Assembly: GCA_002378585.1 (NCBI GenBank)
Contig: DFSJ01000042.1
Coordinates: 36,694-51,555 of the forward strand
Source: Flavobacteriaceae bacterium UBA3440
Lineage (GTDB): Bacteria > Bacteroidota > Bacteroidia > Flavobacteriales > Flavobacteriaceae
Direction of reading: 5' to 3'
Length of the DNA: 14,862 nt
In this document: piece by piece, positions 7,620-14,862 of the stretch
Layout: each line of letters opens with the position of its first letter
Position numbering within the stretch: position 1 is the first letter of the stretch
Made by a program: the position numbers and the translations under genes
Notes under the pieces: model-generated
Told to the model about the DNA's origin: nothing
What the model saw: only the letters and a program-made list of their open reading frames with translations
Databases searched by the model: none

Positions 7620-9233
7620 ATGGGTTTCCAACAAGTTCGCATTCCGCTCTCCAATATGTATGCACCGGGTACTCTGGTCAGGGATTATTTAGAAAAAAAA
7701 CCCTCCATAGAACCGTTTGTTGGACCTTGGCCTTCAATGGTCGGTCTAGGACAACAAATATCTTTTCGACAAGACTTTTCATCGGCTACCCGCCAACTAG
7801 TTCAAGCGCATCTCAAGGCACAGTATGCGGATCTTCCCTTCAGCGCATCGGTCCAACAAAATATAGACTGTTGGGTTAATTCTACTTGTTTTACAGTAAC
7901 GACGGGACATCAATTAAATCTATTTACTGGACCATTATATGTGGTTTATAAGTTGATATCAACGATCAAACTAGCTGAAAAATTGAGGGAGGAATTTCCA
8001 GAACATCAATTTGTTCCGGTCTATTGGATGGCTACGGAAGACCATGATTTTGCTGAGATCAATCACTTTTATCTAGGGGATCAAAAATTAGTTTGGGAAC
8101 CCAATACCCCACTTGATGGTCCAGTTGGGCATTTAAAAACGGATGGGATTGATGCTGTTTATGAGGTATTAGCCAGCTTGTTGGGTACATCGCAAAGAGC
8201 TGAATGGTTGAAGGAGCAGTTCGAGTTGGCTTACCTGCAATCCGATAACCTGGCAAAAGCAACACAGAGGTTGGCAGACGCTTTATTTGGAGATCGCGGA
8301 TTGGTCGTCATCGATGCAGATCACCCAGAGTTAAAAAGACTGCTCAAGCCCTTATTTGTTCGTGAATTGATGGAGGATGTAACCAGAACAAAGGTCAGCG
8401 AATCTATTGAACGAATAAAAGTGGTTTATCCAGATTATGAGCCACAAGTCTCTCCGAGAGATTTAAATTTCTTTTATATAGATCGAGGTAGAAGGGGGCG
8501 TATGGAACGAGATGAACAGGGAGCTCATGTGGTGGGTAGTGACATCAAATACACGACAGCTCAGTGGATCGAATTATACGACCAGTTTCCTGAACGTTTT
8601 TCCCCTAATGTTTTGACTCGACCGTTATATCAAGAGACGATATTGCCCAATCTCGCCTACATTGGAGGTGGTGGTGAACTTTCCTATTGGTTTGAGCTAA
8701 AAAGTCTTTTTGATGCGGTAGAGGTGCCTTTTCCTGTGCTTATTCACAGGGATGCAGCGGTGTTGATGACTGAGAAACAGTGGAAGAAAATAGCCGCTTT
8801 TGGTTTGGAGCCAAATCAACTTTTTTTGAGTAAAGATCAATTGATCAATAAAAAAATCAGATCAATTTCTAATATTGAGCTTGATTTAGGATTTCTCAAG
8901 GAACAGCTCGAAGCGCAGTTTGCCCATTTGTACACTTTGGCTGAATCGACAGACCCTTCATTTATTGGAGCGGTACATGCGCAAAAAGCTAAACAAATGC
9001 AGGGCATAGATCTATTGGAAAAAAGGTTGCTCAATGCGCAAAAACGCCAACTCAAAGATCAAGTGGCTCGATTGAGTGAATGGCACAATGAATTGTTCCC
9101 CCAGGGCGGATACCAAGAACGCAAAAGAAATTTTGCCCCCTTTTACCTGACTTATGGAACATTGTTTTTTGATGCTTTGTATGAAACATTTGATCCGTTA
9201 GATCAAGCCTGTAGCCTAATTATATTTCCTTAA
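7620..9233 (+). CDS. bshC: Bacillithiol biosynthesis cysteine-adding enzyme BshC
   Basis: BshC adds cysteine to glucosaminyl-malate, the final step of bacillithiol synthesis, giving the low-molecular-weight thiol that replaces glutathione in many Firmicutes and some Bacteroidota. The 537 residues match the family length. They carry its hallmark stretches: TTGHQLNLFTGP (94-105), VYWMATEDHDFAEIN (134-148), SPNVLTRPLYQ (328-338) and YIGGGGELSYW (347-357) in a nucleotidyl-transferase-like Rossmann core. A long charged helical region at about 422-490 is probably the coiled coil that mediates dimerisation in B. subtilis BshC. The ATG at 7620 starts the typical N-terminus (VRIPLSNMY). It is separated by two bases from the downstream decarboxylase, with which it is almost certainly co-transcribed. 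BshA and BshB are not in the window. Confidence 0.95.
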   Translation: MGFQQVRIPLSNMYAPGTLVRDYLEKKPSIEPFVGPWPSMVGLGQQISFRQDFSSATRQLVQAHLKAQYADLPFSASVQQNIDCWVNSTCFTVTTGHQLNLFTGPLYVVYKLISTIKLAEKLREEFPEHQFVPVYWMATEDHDFAEINHFYLGDQKLVWEPNTPLDGPVGHLKTDGIDAVYEVLASLLGTSQRAEWLKEQFELAYLQSDNLAKATQRLADALFGDRGLVVIDADHPELKRLLKPLFVRELMEDVTRTKVSESIERIKVVYPDYEPQVSPRDLNFFYIDRGRRGRMERDEQGAHVVGSDIKYTTAQWIELYDQFPERFSPNVLTRPLYQETILPNLAYIGGGGELSYWFELKSLFDAVEVPFPVLIHRDAAVLMTEKQWKKIAAFGLEPNQLFLSKDQLINKKIRSISNIELDLGFLKEQLEAQFAHLYTLAESTDPSFIGAVHAQKAKQMQGIDLLEKRLLNAQKRQLKDQVARLSEWHNELFPQGGYQERKRNFAPFYLTYGTLFFDALYETFDPLDQACSLIIFP

Positions 9234-9235
9234 GC

Positions 9236-10609
9236 ATGCACAAGATTGATATAGATGTAGTAGACATGACCCTAGACGTCATGAAGTATGTGATTGGTCG
9301 GATTACCAAAACACACCCAGAGTTAGGTATTCCTATTTCAGAGCAAGAATTGCGTGAACGCATTGGCCAGACAATCTCTGCCAAGGGTATTGGTGGTCAA
9401 AAGGCCTTTGAATTGTTTCGAGAGGTATTGGTTAAACACACAGTGCCTATTGACCACCCTAGAAACCTGGCCTTTGTTCCTGCAGCACCAACAAGGGCGG
9501 CCATAATGTTTGATCTGGTGACTTCAGCATCAAGTATTCACGGTGCCTATTGGATGGAGGGAGCTGGCGGGATTTATTGTGAAAATGAAGCGATGCAGTG
9601 GTTGGTTTCCTTGACTGGATTGCCTCAAGGTGCTTTCGGCGTTTTTACCTCCGGAGGAACCGCAGCCAATCTCTCTGCTTTGGTCGCGGCCAGACATGAT
9701 TGGCGCACACGATCAAAAGAAAGAATGTCACAAAGAGGTTTAATGGTTTGTAGCAATCATGCGCATGCATCGGTAAAAGCGATGGCTCAAGTCATCGATG
9801 CGGATGTGCTGTCCATAGATTGTTATGGAGCTATGTCCCCCCATCAAGTGATCGAGGCAGTCAATCGATTAAGTGCTGAAGATCAGGACCGCATTTTTGC
9901 CTTAGTGGTCACTGCTGGAACAACCAATGCGGGCATCATTGATGATTTAAGGGGTTGTGGAGAACTATGCGCCGAAAAGAGTTGGTGGATGCACGTAGAT
10001 GGTGCCTATGGTGGCGCTGCATTGGCGGCACCCTCTGTCCGCCATTTGTTTGAGGGCATTGAATGGGCCGATAGCATAACCATTGATCCTCATAAATGGT
10101 TGTTTGCACCCTATGATTGCGGTGCCGTTTTATACAAAGACCCTCAAAAAGCAAAGGCGGCCCATACCCAAGAAGGAAATTATTTGGCTATTTTCAATGA
10201 ACCTCAGTTTACGGGCTTTAATCCAGCGGATTATCAAATCCAATTAACCCGAAGAGTTAGGGGACTTCCGCTTTGGTTTTCTTTGGCTATGCATGGTACG
10301 GATCGATATAGTCAGGCCATTGAACAAGGTATTGCTTTAGCAGGAATGGCTGTATCAGCCATTGAAAAACGCCCCTACCTGAGAGTAACTAGACCATCGA
10401 GCTTGTCCGTTGTTCTTTTCGAACGTATCGGTTGGAGTGATCAACAGTATTCTCAGTGGACCTACGAGCAGTTAGCTCGTGGCTTTGCGCTGGTGGCGCC
10501 TACTAAAGATTTGGTCGACGGGGCGTGGAAAACGGTGGCTCGTTTTTGCTTTATCAGCATTGATACCACGATTGAGGATATCGAATCCATTCTCGACACC
10601 CTAGAATAA
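9236..10609 (+). CDS. Group II pyridoxal-phosphate-dependent decarboxylase, substrate unknown
   Basis: The 457-residue fold-type I PLP enzyme belongs to the aromatic amino acid/glutamate/aspartate decarboxylase family. Visible landmarks are the phosphate-binding FTSGGTAANLSAL (137-149), His177 in SNHAHASVKAM (the residue that stacks on PLP), Asp255 in HVDGAYGG (salt bridge to the pyridine nitrogen) and Lys287 in TIDPHKWLF (the internal aldimine lysine). The set is complete, so the enzyme should be active and cytoplasmic. Nothing in the sequence fixes the substrate. Aromatic amino acids, aspartate and other small amino acids are all possible, and aminotransferase-like chemistry by relatives cannot be excluded. 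It begins two bases after the bshC stop, so translation is probably coupled. That linkage invites, but does not prove, a role near cysteine or thiol metabolism. Confidence 0.9.
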   Translation: MHKIDIDVVDMTLDVMKYVIGRITKTHPELGIPISEQELRERIGQTISAKGIGGQKAFELFREVLVKHTVPIDHPRNLAFVPAAPTRAAIMFDLVTSASSIHGAYWMEGAGGIYCENEAMQWLVSLTGLPQGAFGVFTSGGTAANLSALVAARHDWRTRSKERMSQRGLMVCSNHAHASVKAMAQVIDADVLSIDCYGAMSPHQVIEAVNRLSAEDQDRIFALVVTAGTTNAGIIDDLRGCGELCAEKSWWMHVDGAYGGAALAAPSVRHLFEGIEWADSITIDPHKWLFAPYDCGAVLYKDPQKAKAAHTQEGNYLAIFNEPQFTGFNPADYQIQLTRRVRGLPLWFSLAMHGTDRYSQAIEQGIALAGMAVSAIEKRPYLRVTRPSSLSVVLFERIGWSDQQYSQWTYEQLARGFALVAPTKDLVDGAWKTVARFCFISIDTTIEDIESILDTLE

Positions 10610-10619
10610 TTAATGCCTG

Positions 10620-10643
10620 ACATTTGTTTCCAGGCTCAAATGT
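10620..10643. repeat. 7-bp dyad between the decarboxylase and guaA: weak terminator or operator
   Basis: ACATTTG (10620-10626) and CAAATGT (10637-10643) form a perfect inverted repeat with a 10-base spacer, followed by TTATTTTT. As RNA it resembles a weak, A/U-rich intrinsic terminator for the bshC-decarboxylase transcript. As DNA it lies across the putative guaA promoter, with the -33 TTTG in its left arm and the -7 box just after its right arm. A second short repeat, GCCTG (10615-10619) with CAGGC (10631-10635), interleaves with it. The intervening loops (0, 4 and 1 bases) are too short for a comfortable pseudoknot, so the two hairpins would more likely be alternatives. Confidence 0.45.
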
Positions 10644-10652
10644 TTATTTTTG
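10623..10652 (+). promoter_or_regulatory. Putative guaA promoter (Bacteroidota -33/-7 type)
   Basis: TTTG at 10623-10626 and TATTTTTG at 10645-10652 are separated by 18 bases. Both match the Bacteroidota/Flavobacterium consensus TTG-N17-23-TAnnTTTG exactly. It is the best-formed promoter in the window. The -7 box ends only three bases before the guaA ATG at 10656, so transcription should begin at or very near the start codon. Confidence 0.5.
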
Positions 10653-10655
10653 CTC

Positions 10656-12188
10656 ATGCAAAACAATGTACTTATCCTTGATTTCGGTTCTCAATACACT
10701 CAATTGATTGCCAGAAGGGTCCGTGAACTCAATATTTTTTGTGAGATCAAACCCTACAACCTGCTTCCACAAGATTTGTCCCCATACAAAGCGGTTATCC
10801 TATCAGGCTCTCCGCATTCGGTTAGGGGAGATGATGCTCCACATCCAGATCTAACAGGAATTAGAGGAAAAAAGCCATTGCTTGCTGTTTGTTATGGGGC
10901 CCAATACCTAGCACACTTTTCAGGAGGTGAAGTAGCACCTTCCAATACTCGAGAATACGGAAGAGCGCATCTTGATTTTATGGCAGCCGACGAACCATTC
11001 TTTGCTGGAGTGAGTCCTCAGAGCCAAGTTTGGATGAGTCATTCAGACACGATTAAAACGCTTCCCGCGGGGGGTGTATTGATTGGGAGCACACACGATG
11101 TAACCAATGCGGCCTATAAAATCGAGGGAGAAACCACGTACGCTATACAATTTCATCCTGAAGTATATCACTCTAAGGATGGAAAACAAATGCTCGCCAA
11201 CTTTTTAGTGGATATTGCGGGTGTAGCTCAAGATTGGACGCCGGACTCTTTTGTTCACGAGACCATTACCAGTTTAAAAAATCAAATTGGTCAAGATCGC
11301 GTGATTTTGGGATTGTCTGGTGGAGTTGATTCTACAGTGGCTGCTGTGTTATTGCACCAAGCTATCGGAACCCAACTACACTGTATTTTTGTCAACAATG
11401 GCTTATTGCGCAAAAATGAATTTGACCAAGTGCTGGATCAATACAAGCACATGGGACTCAATGTTAAAGGTGTGGATGCCTCAGATCGTTTTTTACAGGC
11501 GCTTAGTGGTCTTACGGACCCAGAAGCCAAGCGTAAAGCGATTGGAAAAGTTTTTGTCGATGTTTTTGACGATGAGTCGCATCAAGTAGTCGATGCTAAA
11601 TGGCTAGCTCAGGGCACTATCTACCCAGATGTCATTGAATCACTTTCAGCTACTGGTGGTCCTTCAGCAACGATTAAAAGTCACCACAATGTAGGTGGTT
11701 TGCCCGATTACATGAAGTTGAAGGTAGTGGAACCCTTGCGTTTGTTGTTTAAAGATGAGGTGAGAAGGGTAGGCGCTAGCTTAGGTATTAGTTCTGTGTT
11801 GTTAGGAAGACACCCGTTCCCAGGACCAGGATTAGCTATCAGGGTGCTCGGTGAGGTAACTCCTGAAAAAGTGCGTATTTTACAGGAAGTTGATGCCATT
11901 TTTATCGATGGTTTAAGGTCTTGGAACCTATATGATCAGGTGTGGCAAGCTGGGGCAATTTTATTGCCTGTTCAAAGTGTGGGTGTGATGGGGGATGAGC
12001 GAACTTATGAGCAGTGTGTTGCTTTGCGGGCCGTGGAAAGCACCGATGGAATGACTGCTGACTGGGTGGATTTGCCTTATGCCTTTTTACAAAAAACATC
12101 CAACGACATCATCAACAAAGTCAAGGGAGTCAATCGCGTGGTCTACGACATCAGTTCAAAACCACCGGCAACTATAGAATGGGAATAA
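10656..12188 (+). CDS. guaA: GMP synthase (glutamine-hydrolysing) GuaA
   Basis: GuaA converts XMP to GMP using ATP and glutamine-derived ammonia, the last step of guanine nucleotide synthesis. The 510 residues hold a class I glutamine amidotransferase domain (about 1-195) with Cys79 in [11 protein letters not shown] and His167/Glu169 in [10 protein letters not shown]. The ATP-pyrophosphatase domain has the PP-loop LSGGVDST (220-227), and the C-terminal dimerisation domain contains [17 protein letters not shown] and ends in PPATIEWE. All catalytic parts are intact. ATG 10656 gives the canonical [21 protein letters not shown] six bases earlier is in frame but adds only two residues and lies in the -7 box. 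It follows the decarboxylase by 46 bases containing its own likely promoter, and runs into the next gene with a four-base gap. Confidence 0.98.
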   Translation: MQNNVLILDFGSQYTQLIARRVRELNIFCEIKPYNLLPQDLSPYKAVILSGSPHSVRGDDAPHPDLTGIRGKKPLLAVCYGAQYLAHFSGGEVAPSNTREYGRAHLDFMAADEPFFAGVSPQSQVWMSHSDTIKTLPAGGVLIGSTHDVTNAAYKIEGETTYAIQFHPEVYHSKDGKQMLANFLVDIAGVAQDWTPDSFVHETITSLKNQIGQDRVILGLSGGVDSTVAAVLLHQAIGTQLHCIFVNNGLLRKNEFDQVLDQYKHMGLNVKGVDASDRFLQALSGLTDPEAKRKAIGKVFVDVFDDESHQVVDAKWLAQGTIYPDVIESLSATGGPSATIKSHHNVGGLPDYMKLKVVEPLRLLFKDEVRRVGASLGISSVLLGRHPFPGPGLAIRVLGEVTPEKVRILQEVDAIFIDGLRSWNLYDQVWQAGAILLPVQSVGVMGDERTYEQCVALRAVESTDGMTADWVDLPYAFLQKTSNDIINKVKGVNRVVYDISSKPPATIEWE

Positions 12189-12192
12189 ACGG

Positions 12193-13341
12193 ATGAAATT
12201 AAAACAGTTATTTTGCGTCTTAGCGTTAGTGAGTATGTTCACCCTTCAGGGACAGAGCGTACCGGCACCCCAAATTAAAGGCTCTTGGGGAATCGCCTTT
12301 GCTTTGCCGTTTAGGACTGATAAAATGGATTTTATCGATCCAGCTTTGGGACAAAAGATTTTAGAAGCTAGAAATGACACCAAATCCAGTCTTTCCTTTT
12401 ACAGCGGAGCGCTTTTGGCGATTAGGCGATTGGACTCTCTGGGAGTTAAGGTTAATCCTTACCCAGTGGACACTCAGCTCAACGGATCTTTGGCTCAATC
12501 TGAATTGGAGGCATTGTACGCCGAACATAACATCGACTTTTTGATAGGGCCATTGTCAGATCGCGTTCTTCCAGCTTTATCCAACTGGTCTGTCCAGCGC
12601 AAGATCCCAATTTTTTTGCCGAGCATACCAGATGCGCAACAGGTAAATAGTCTTATGATTCAAGGGGTCTCAAAAAACGAGACCTTGCGCAAACAATTAT
12701 TGGATTACGCTAAAAGAGAATGGAAGGGTCAGAGAGTAACCATCATTCACGATAGTGAGGAATTAAATCAAGCGCAGAGCATTGCGCAGCGATTTCCCAA
12801 TGCACAAAAAGTAGATGCTACAGTCAATAGCAATCGCTTGCTTGAAGTGTTGACTCAAAAAATGGATACCGTAAACAGCAATTGGGTATTTGTAGAATCC
12901 GCTAATCTAAAAACGGCCTCATCAGTTGCCTCAATTCTTAGTTCTCAACTCAGATTTTCTGGACATATTAGGCTGTGGAGTCCCCTGTTTACTAATGCAT
13001 TTGACAATGATGTCATCGACTTCAAACAATTATCTGATTTAAATTATACGACTTCTGCAGTTCAAGAGCCATTGACTTTTGTCTCCTGGGGGAGTCAATA
13101 TTTTGCTGAATGGGCAAAATATCCGGATAAAATTGCCGTGCGGGGCTATGATTCAGTCATGTTTGCTGTTTTGCAGCTCAGCGGTTTATCGATCACCTCC
13201 CCGGAAGGTCGAAAATTCTTCGAATGGGCGGGTGTAACGCATCCATTTAATATGGTTCAAGATTCCAGAGGACACCAAGTCAACCAAGGGTTTGTGCTGA
13301 TCGCACTCAAAGATATGGAGTGGGAAGTGATTGGCCGTTAA
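12193..13341 (+). CDS. Exported periplasmic-binding-protein-like (PBP1) domain protein downstream of guaA
   Basis: The 382-residue protein has a signal peptide (MKLKQLFC, hydrophobic to about 18, probable cleavage after QGQS). It is followed by a type I periplasmic-binding-protein-like fold: WGIAFALPFR (32-41), a LSFYSGALLAIRRLDSLG helix (67-84), FLIGPLSDRVLPAL (116-129), PIFLPS and the later lobe GYDSVMFAVLQLSGL. This matches the receptor half of the flavobacterial proteins annotated as PBP1 and LysM domain-containing. I see no LysM repeats between signal peptide and receptor fold, and those relatives are considerably longer. No ligand can be inferred, and no ABC permease genes are adjacent. 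It starts four bases after the guaA stop and is presumably co-transcribed. Its stop shares TTAA (13338-13341) with the convergent gene. Confidence 0.75.
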   Translation: MKLKQLFCVLALVSMFTLQGQSVPAPQIKGSWGIAFALPFRTDKMDFIDPALGQKILEARNDTKSSLSFYSGALLAIRRLDSLGVKVNPYPVDTQLNGSLAQSELEALYAEHNIDFLIGPLSDRVLPALSNWSVQRKIPIFLPSIPDAQQVNSLMIQGVSKNETLRKQLLDYAKREWKGQRVTIIHDSEELNQAQSIAQRFPNAQKVDATVNSNRLLEVLTQKMDTVNSNWVFVESANLKTASSVASILSSQLRFSGHIRLWSPLFTNAFDNDVIDFKQLSDLNYTTSAVQEPLTFVSWGSQYFAEWAKYPDKIAVRGYDSVMFAVLQLSGLSITSPEGRKFFEWAGVTHPFNMVQDSRGHQVNQGFVLIALKDMEWEVIGR

Positions 13342-14210
13342 ACGTCACAGCGTTTGATCGATTCATAGAGCACTTGCATTCTAGGCTCACGCCTTGGGAT
13401 GTATTCTTGAGCGACATAGCCTTGATATCCAGTTTGGAGAATTTCATGCATAATCGCCGGATAATTCAGTTCTTGGGTTTCATCGATCTCGTGCCTACCA
13501 GGTACTCCCGCTGTGTGATAATGCCCAAAATAGCGGTGATTTTCCCTGATTCTTCTGATGATGTCACCTTCTTGAATTTGCATGTGATAAATGTCAAAGA
13601 GGAGTTTAAAATGCTCAGATCCTAAGGCCACACAAAGATCAATGCCCCAATCTGAATGATCGCACATATAATCAGGGTGATCTTGTTGGTTAAATAGTTC
13701 CATCTGAATTACTACACCGTGTTTTTCGGCAAGCGGAAGGATTTTTTTTAGTCCAGTAACACAATGGGCCAATCCCTCTGTGTCCGACATACCATCTCTG
13801 TTTCCGCTGAAGCAAATTAAATTTGTATACCCGGCCTCAGCGACCAGTGGGATCATTTTGGTGTAATTTTCAATCAGCTGCTTGTGGTAGGTAGGATTAT
13901 TCCATCCCTTGGTGAGACTTATCTCAGCTCCGTTACACATAGAGCAATGTATGTTGTATTTTTTCAAGAGAGGCCAGTGTTCTGGACCGACTAAATCGAT
14001 GGCACCAACACCCATTTCAACCAATGAAGTCAACAATTCTTCCCAGGGCAAATCCCCAAAACACCACTGACAAACAGAGTGGTGGATTCGATTTTTTAAG
14101 GGTTCTCTTTGATTTATTTCAGGGGAAGAAGCCCATGATTTTGTGGAGATTAATGACGTGGCACCTAGAGCTGACAGTGCGGTTGATTGAAGGAAATTTC
14201 TTCTTTTCAT
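13338..14210 (-). CDS. Hydroxypyruvate isomerase-like TIM-barrel protein with twin-arginine signal
   Basis: This is an AP-endonuclease family 2/xylose-isomerase-like TIM barrel of the hydroxypyruvate isomerase type. From ATG 14210-14208 it has 290 residues: Tat signal KRRNFLQ (2-8), hydrophobic region about 9-22, probable cleavage near SWA-SSP (27/28), then the barrel. Metal and catalytic candidates by analogy with E. coli Hyi are Glu171 (MELFNQ), Asp206 (LFDIYHMQ), His232 (HYHTAGVPGRHE) and Glu269 (AQEYIP), all present. The GRHE-x5-ELNY pattern is specific to the Hyi group among sugar isomerases. An ATG at 14237 adds nine residues that push the RR motif away from the N-terminus, so 14210 is preferred. 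The Tat signal implies a folded, metal-loaded periplasmic enzyme. The true substrate is unknown. It converges on the PBP-like gene and diverges from pyrG. Confidence 0.87.
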   Translation of the reverse strand: MKRRNFLQSTALSALGATSLISTKSWASSPEINQREPLKNRIHHSVCQWCFGDLPWEELLTSLVEMGVGAIDLVGPEHWPLLKKYNIHCSMCNGAEISLTKGWNNPTYHKQLIENYTKMIPLVAEAGYTNLICFSGNRDGMSDTEGLAHCVTGLKKILPLAEKHGVVIQMELFNQQDHPDYMCDHSDWGIDLCVALGSEHFKLLFDIYHMQIQEGDIIRRIRENHRYFGHYHTAGVPGRHEIDETQELNYPAIMHEILQTGYQGYVAQEYIPRREPRMQVLYESIKRCDV

Positions 14211-14238
14211 AGGGGCTAAATTAGCTTGAAAATACAAA

Positions 14239-14862
<624 letters not shown>

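Noticed and set aside
10615..10643. H-type pseudoknot from the interleaved GCCTG/CAGGC and ACATTTG/CAAATGT repeats
   Set aside because: Connecting loops of 0, 4 and 1 bases are too short to span the stems; alternative hairpins or a DNA operator are more likely.
13320..13625. 101-codon plus-strand frame over the end of the isomerase gene
   Set aside because: Opposite strand to a clear TIM-barrel gene, with no signal or family features.

Overview
The window reads as ordinary, densely packed core chromosome of a Gram-negative Bacteroidota, most likely a member of Flavobacteriales. This rests on several features: a bacillithiol gene (bshC), a RecQ with the zinc-cysteine-free RQC linker I associate with flavobacteria, a carboxypeptidase-regulatory-domain envelope protein, a PBP1-type protein behind guaA, few Shine-Dalgarno sequences, and TAnnTTTG-like -7 boxes upstream of several genes. 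I see no rRNA, tRNA, CRISPR array, insertion sequence, phage gene or integration scar. No gap between genes exceeds about 160 bases.

Layout. Positions 1-2785 (minus strand) hold one tightly coupled operon: kdsD/kpsF (Kdo pathway isomerase), tatC, an AhpD-like CxxC protein and lptB (cut by the window edge). Its joints are ATGA, a 17-base overlap, and ATGA. Divergent from it is recQ (2910-5105, plus). Convergent to recQ is a minus-strand pair: an exported carboxypeptidase-regulatory-domain protein (6169-7464) overlapping a twin-arginine-tagged LD-carboxypeptidase (5118-6176). Divergent from that pair, on the plus strand, are bshC and a group II PLP-dependent decarboxylase two bases apart (7620-10609). 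They are followed by guaA and a periplasmic-binding-protein-like gene four bases apart (10656-13341). A Tat-tagged hydroxypyruvate-isomerase-like TIM barrel (13338-14210, minus) meets the last of these tail to tail on a shared TTAA. The start of pyrG (14306 onward, plus) closes the window.

How the genes fit together. KdsD and LptB both serve lipopolysaccharide (precursor synthesis and transport). TatC is the Tat translocase core, and two other genes here encode proteins with RRNFL Tat signals. GuaA and PyrG are both glutamine amidotransferases of nucleotide synthesis, and their upstream regions share the 11-mer TATTTTTGCTC. BshC makes bacillithiol, and its PLP-decarboxylase partner has no assigned substrate.

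I did not find a convincing undescribed system. The points most worth a second look are regulatory: the dyad and ATG-abutting -7 box at guaA, three tandem 11-base repeats upstream of pyrG, and a 9-bp dyad between kdsD and recQ. Two gene-level questions also stand out: the role of the bshC-linked decarboxylase, and the apparent absence of LysM repeats in the protein after guaA.
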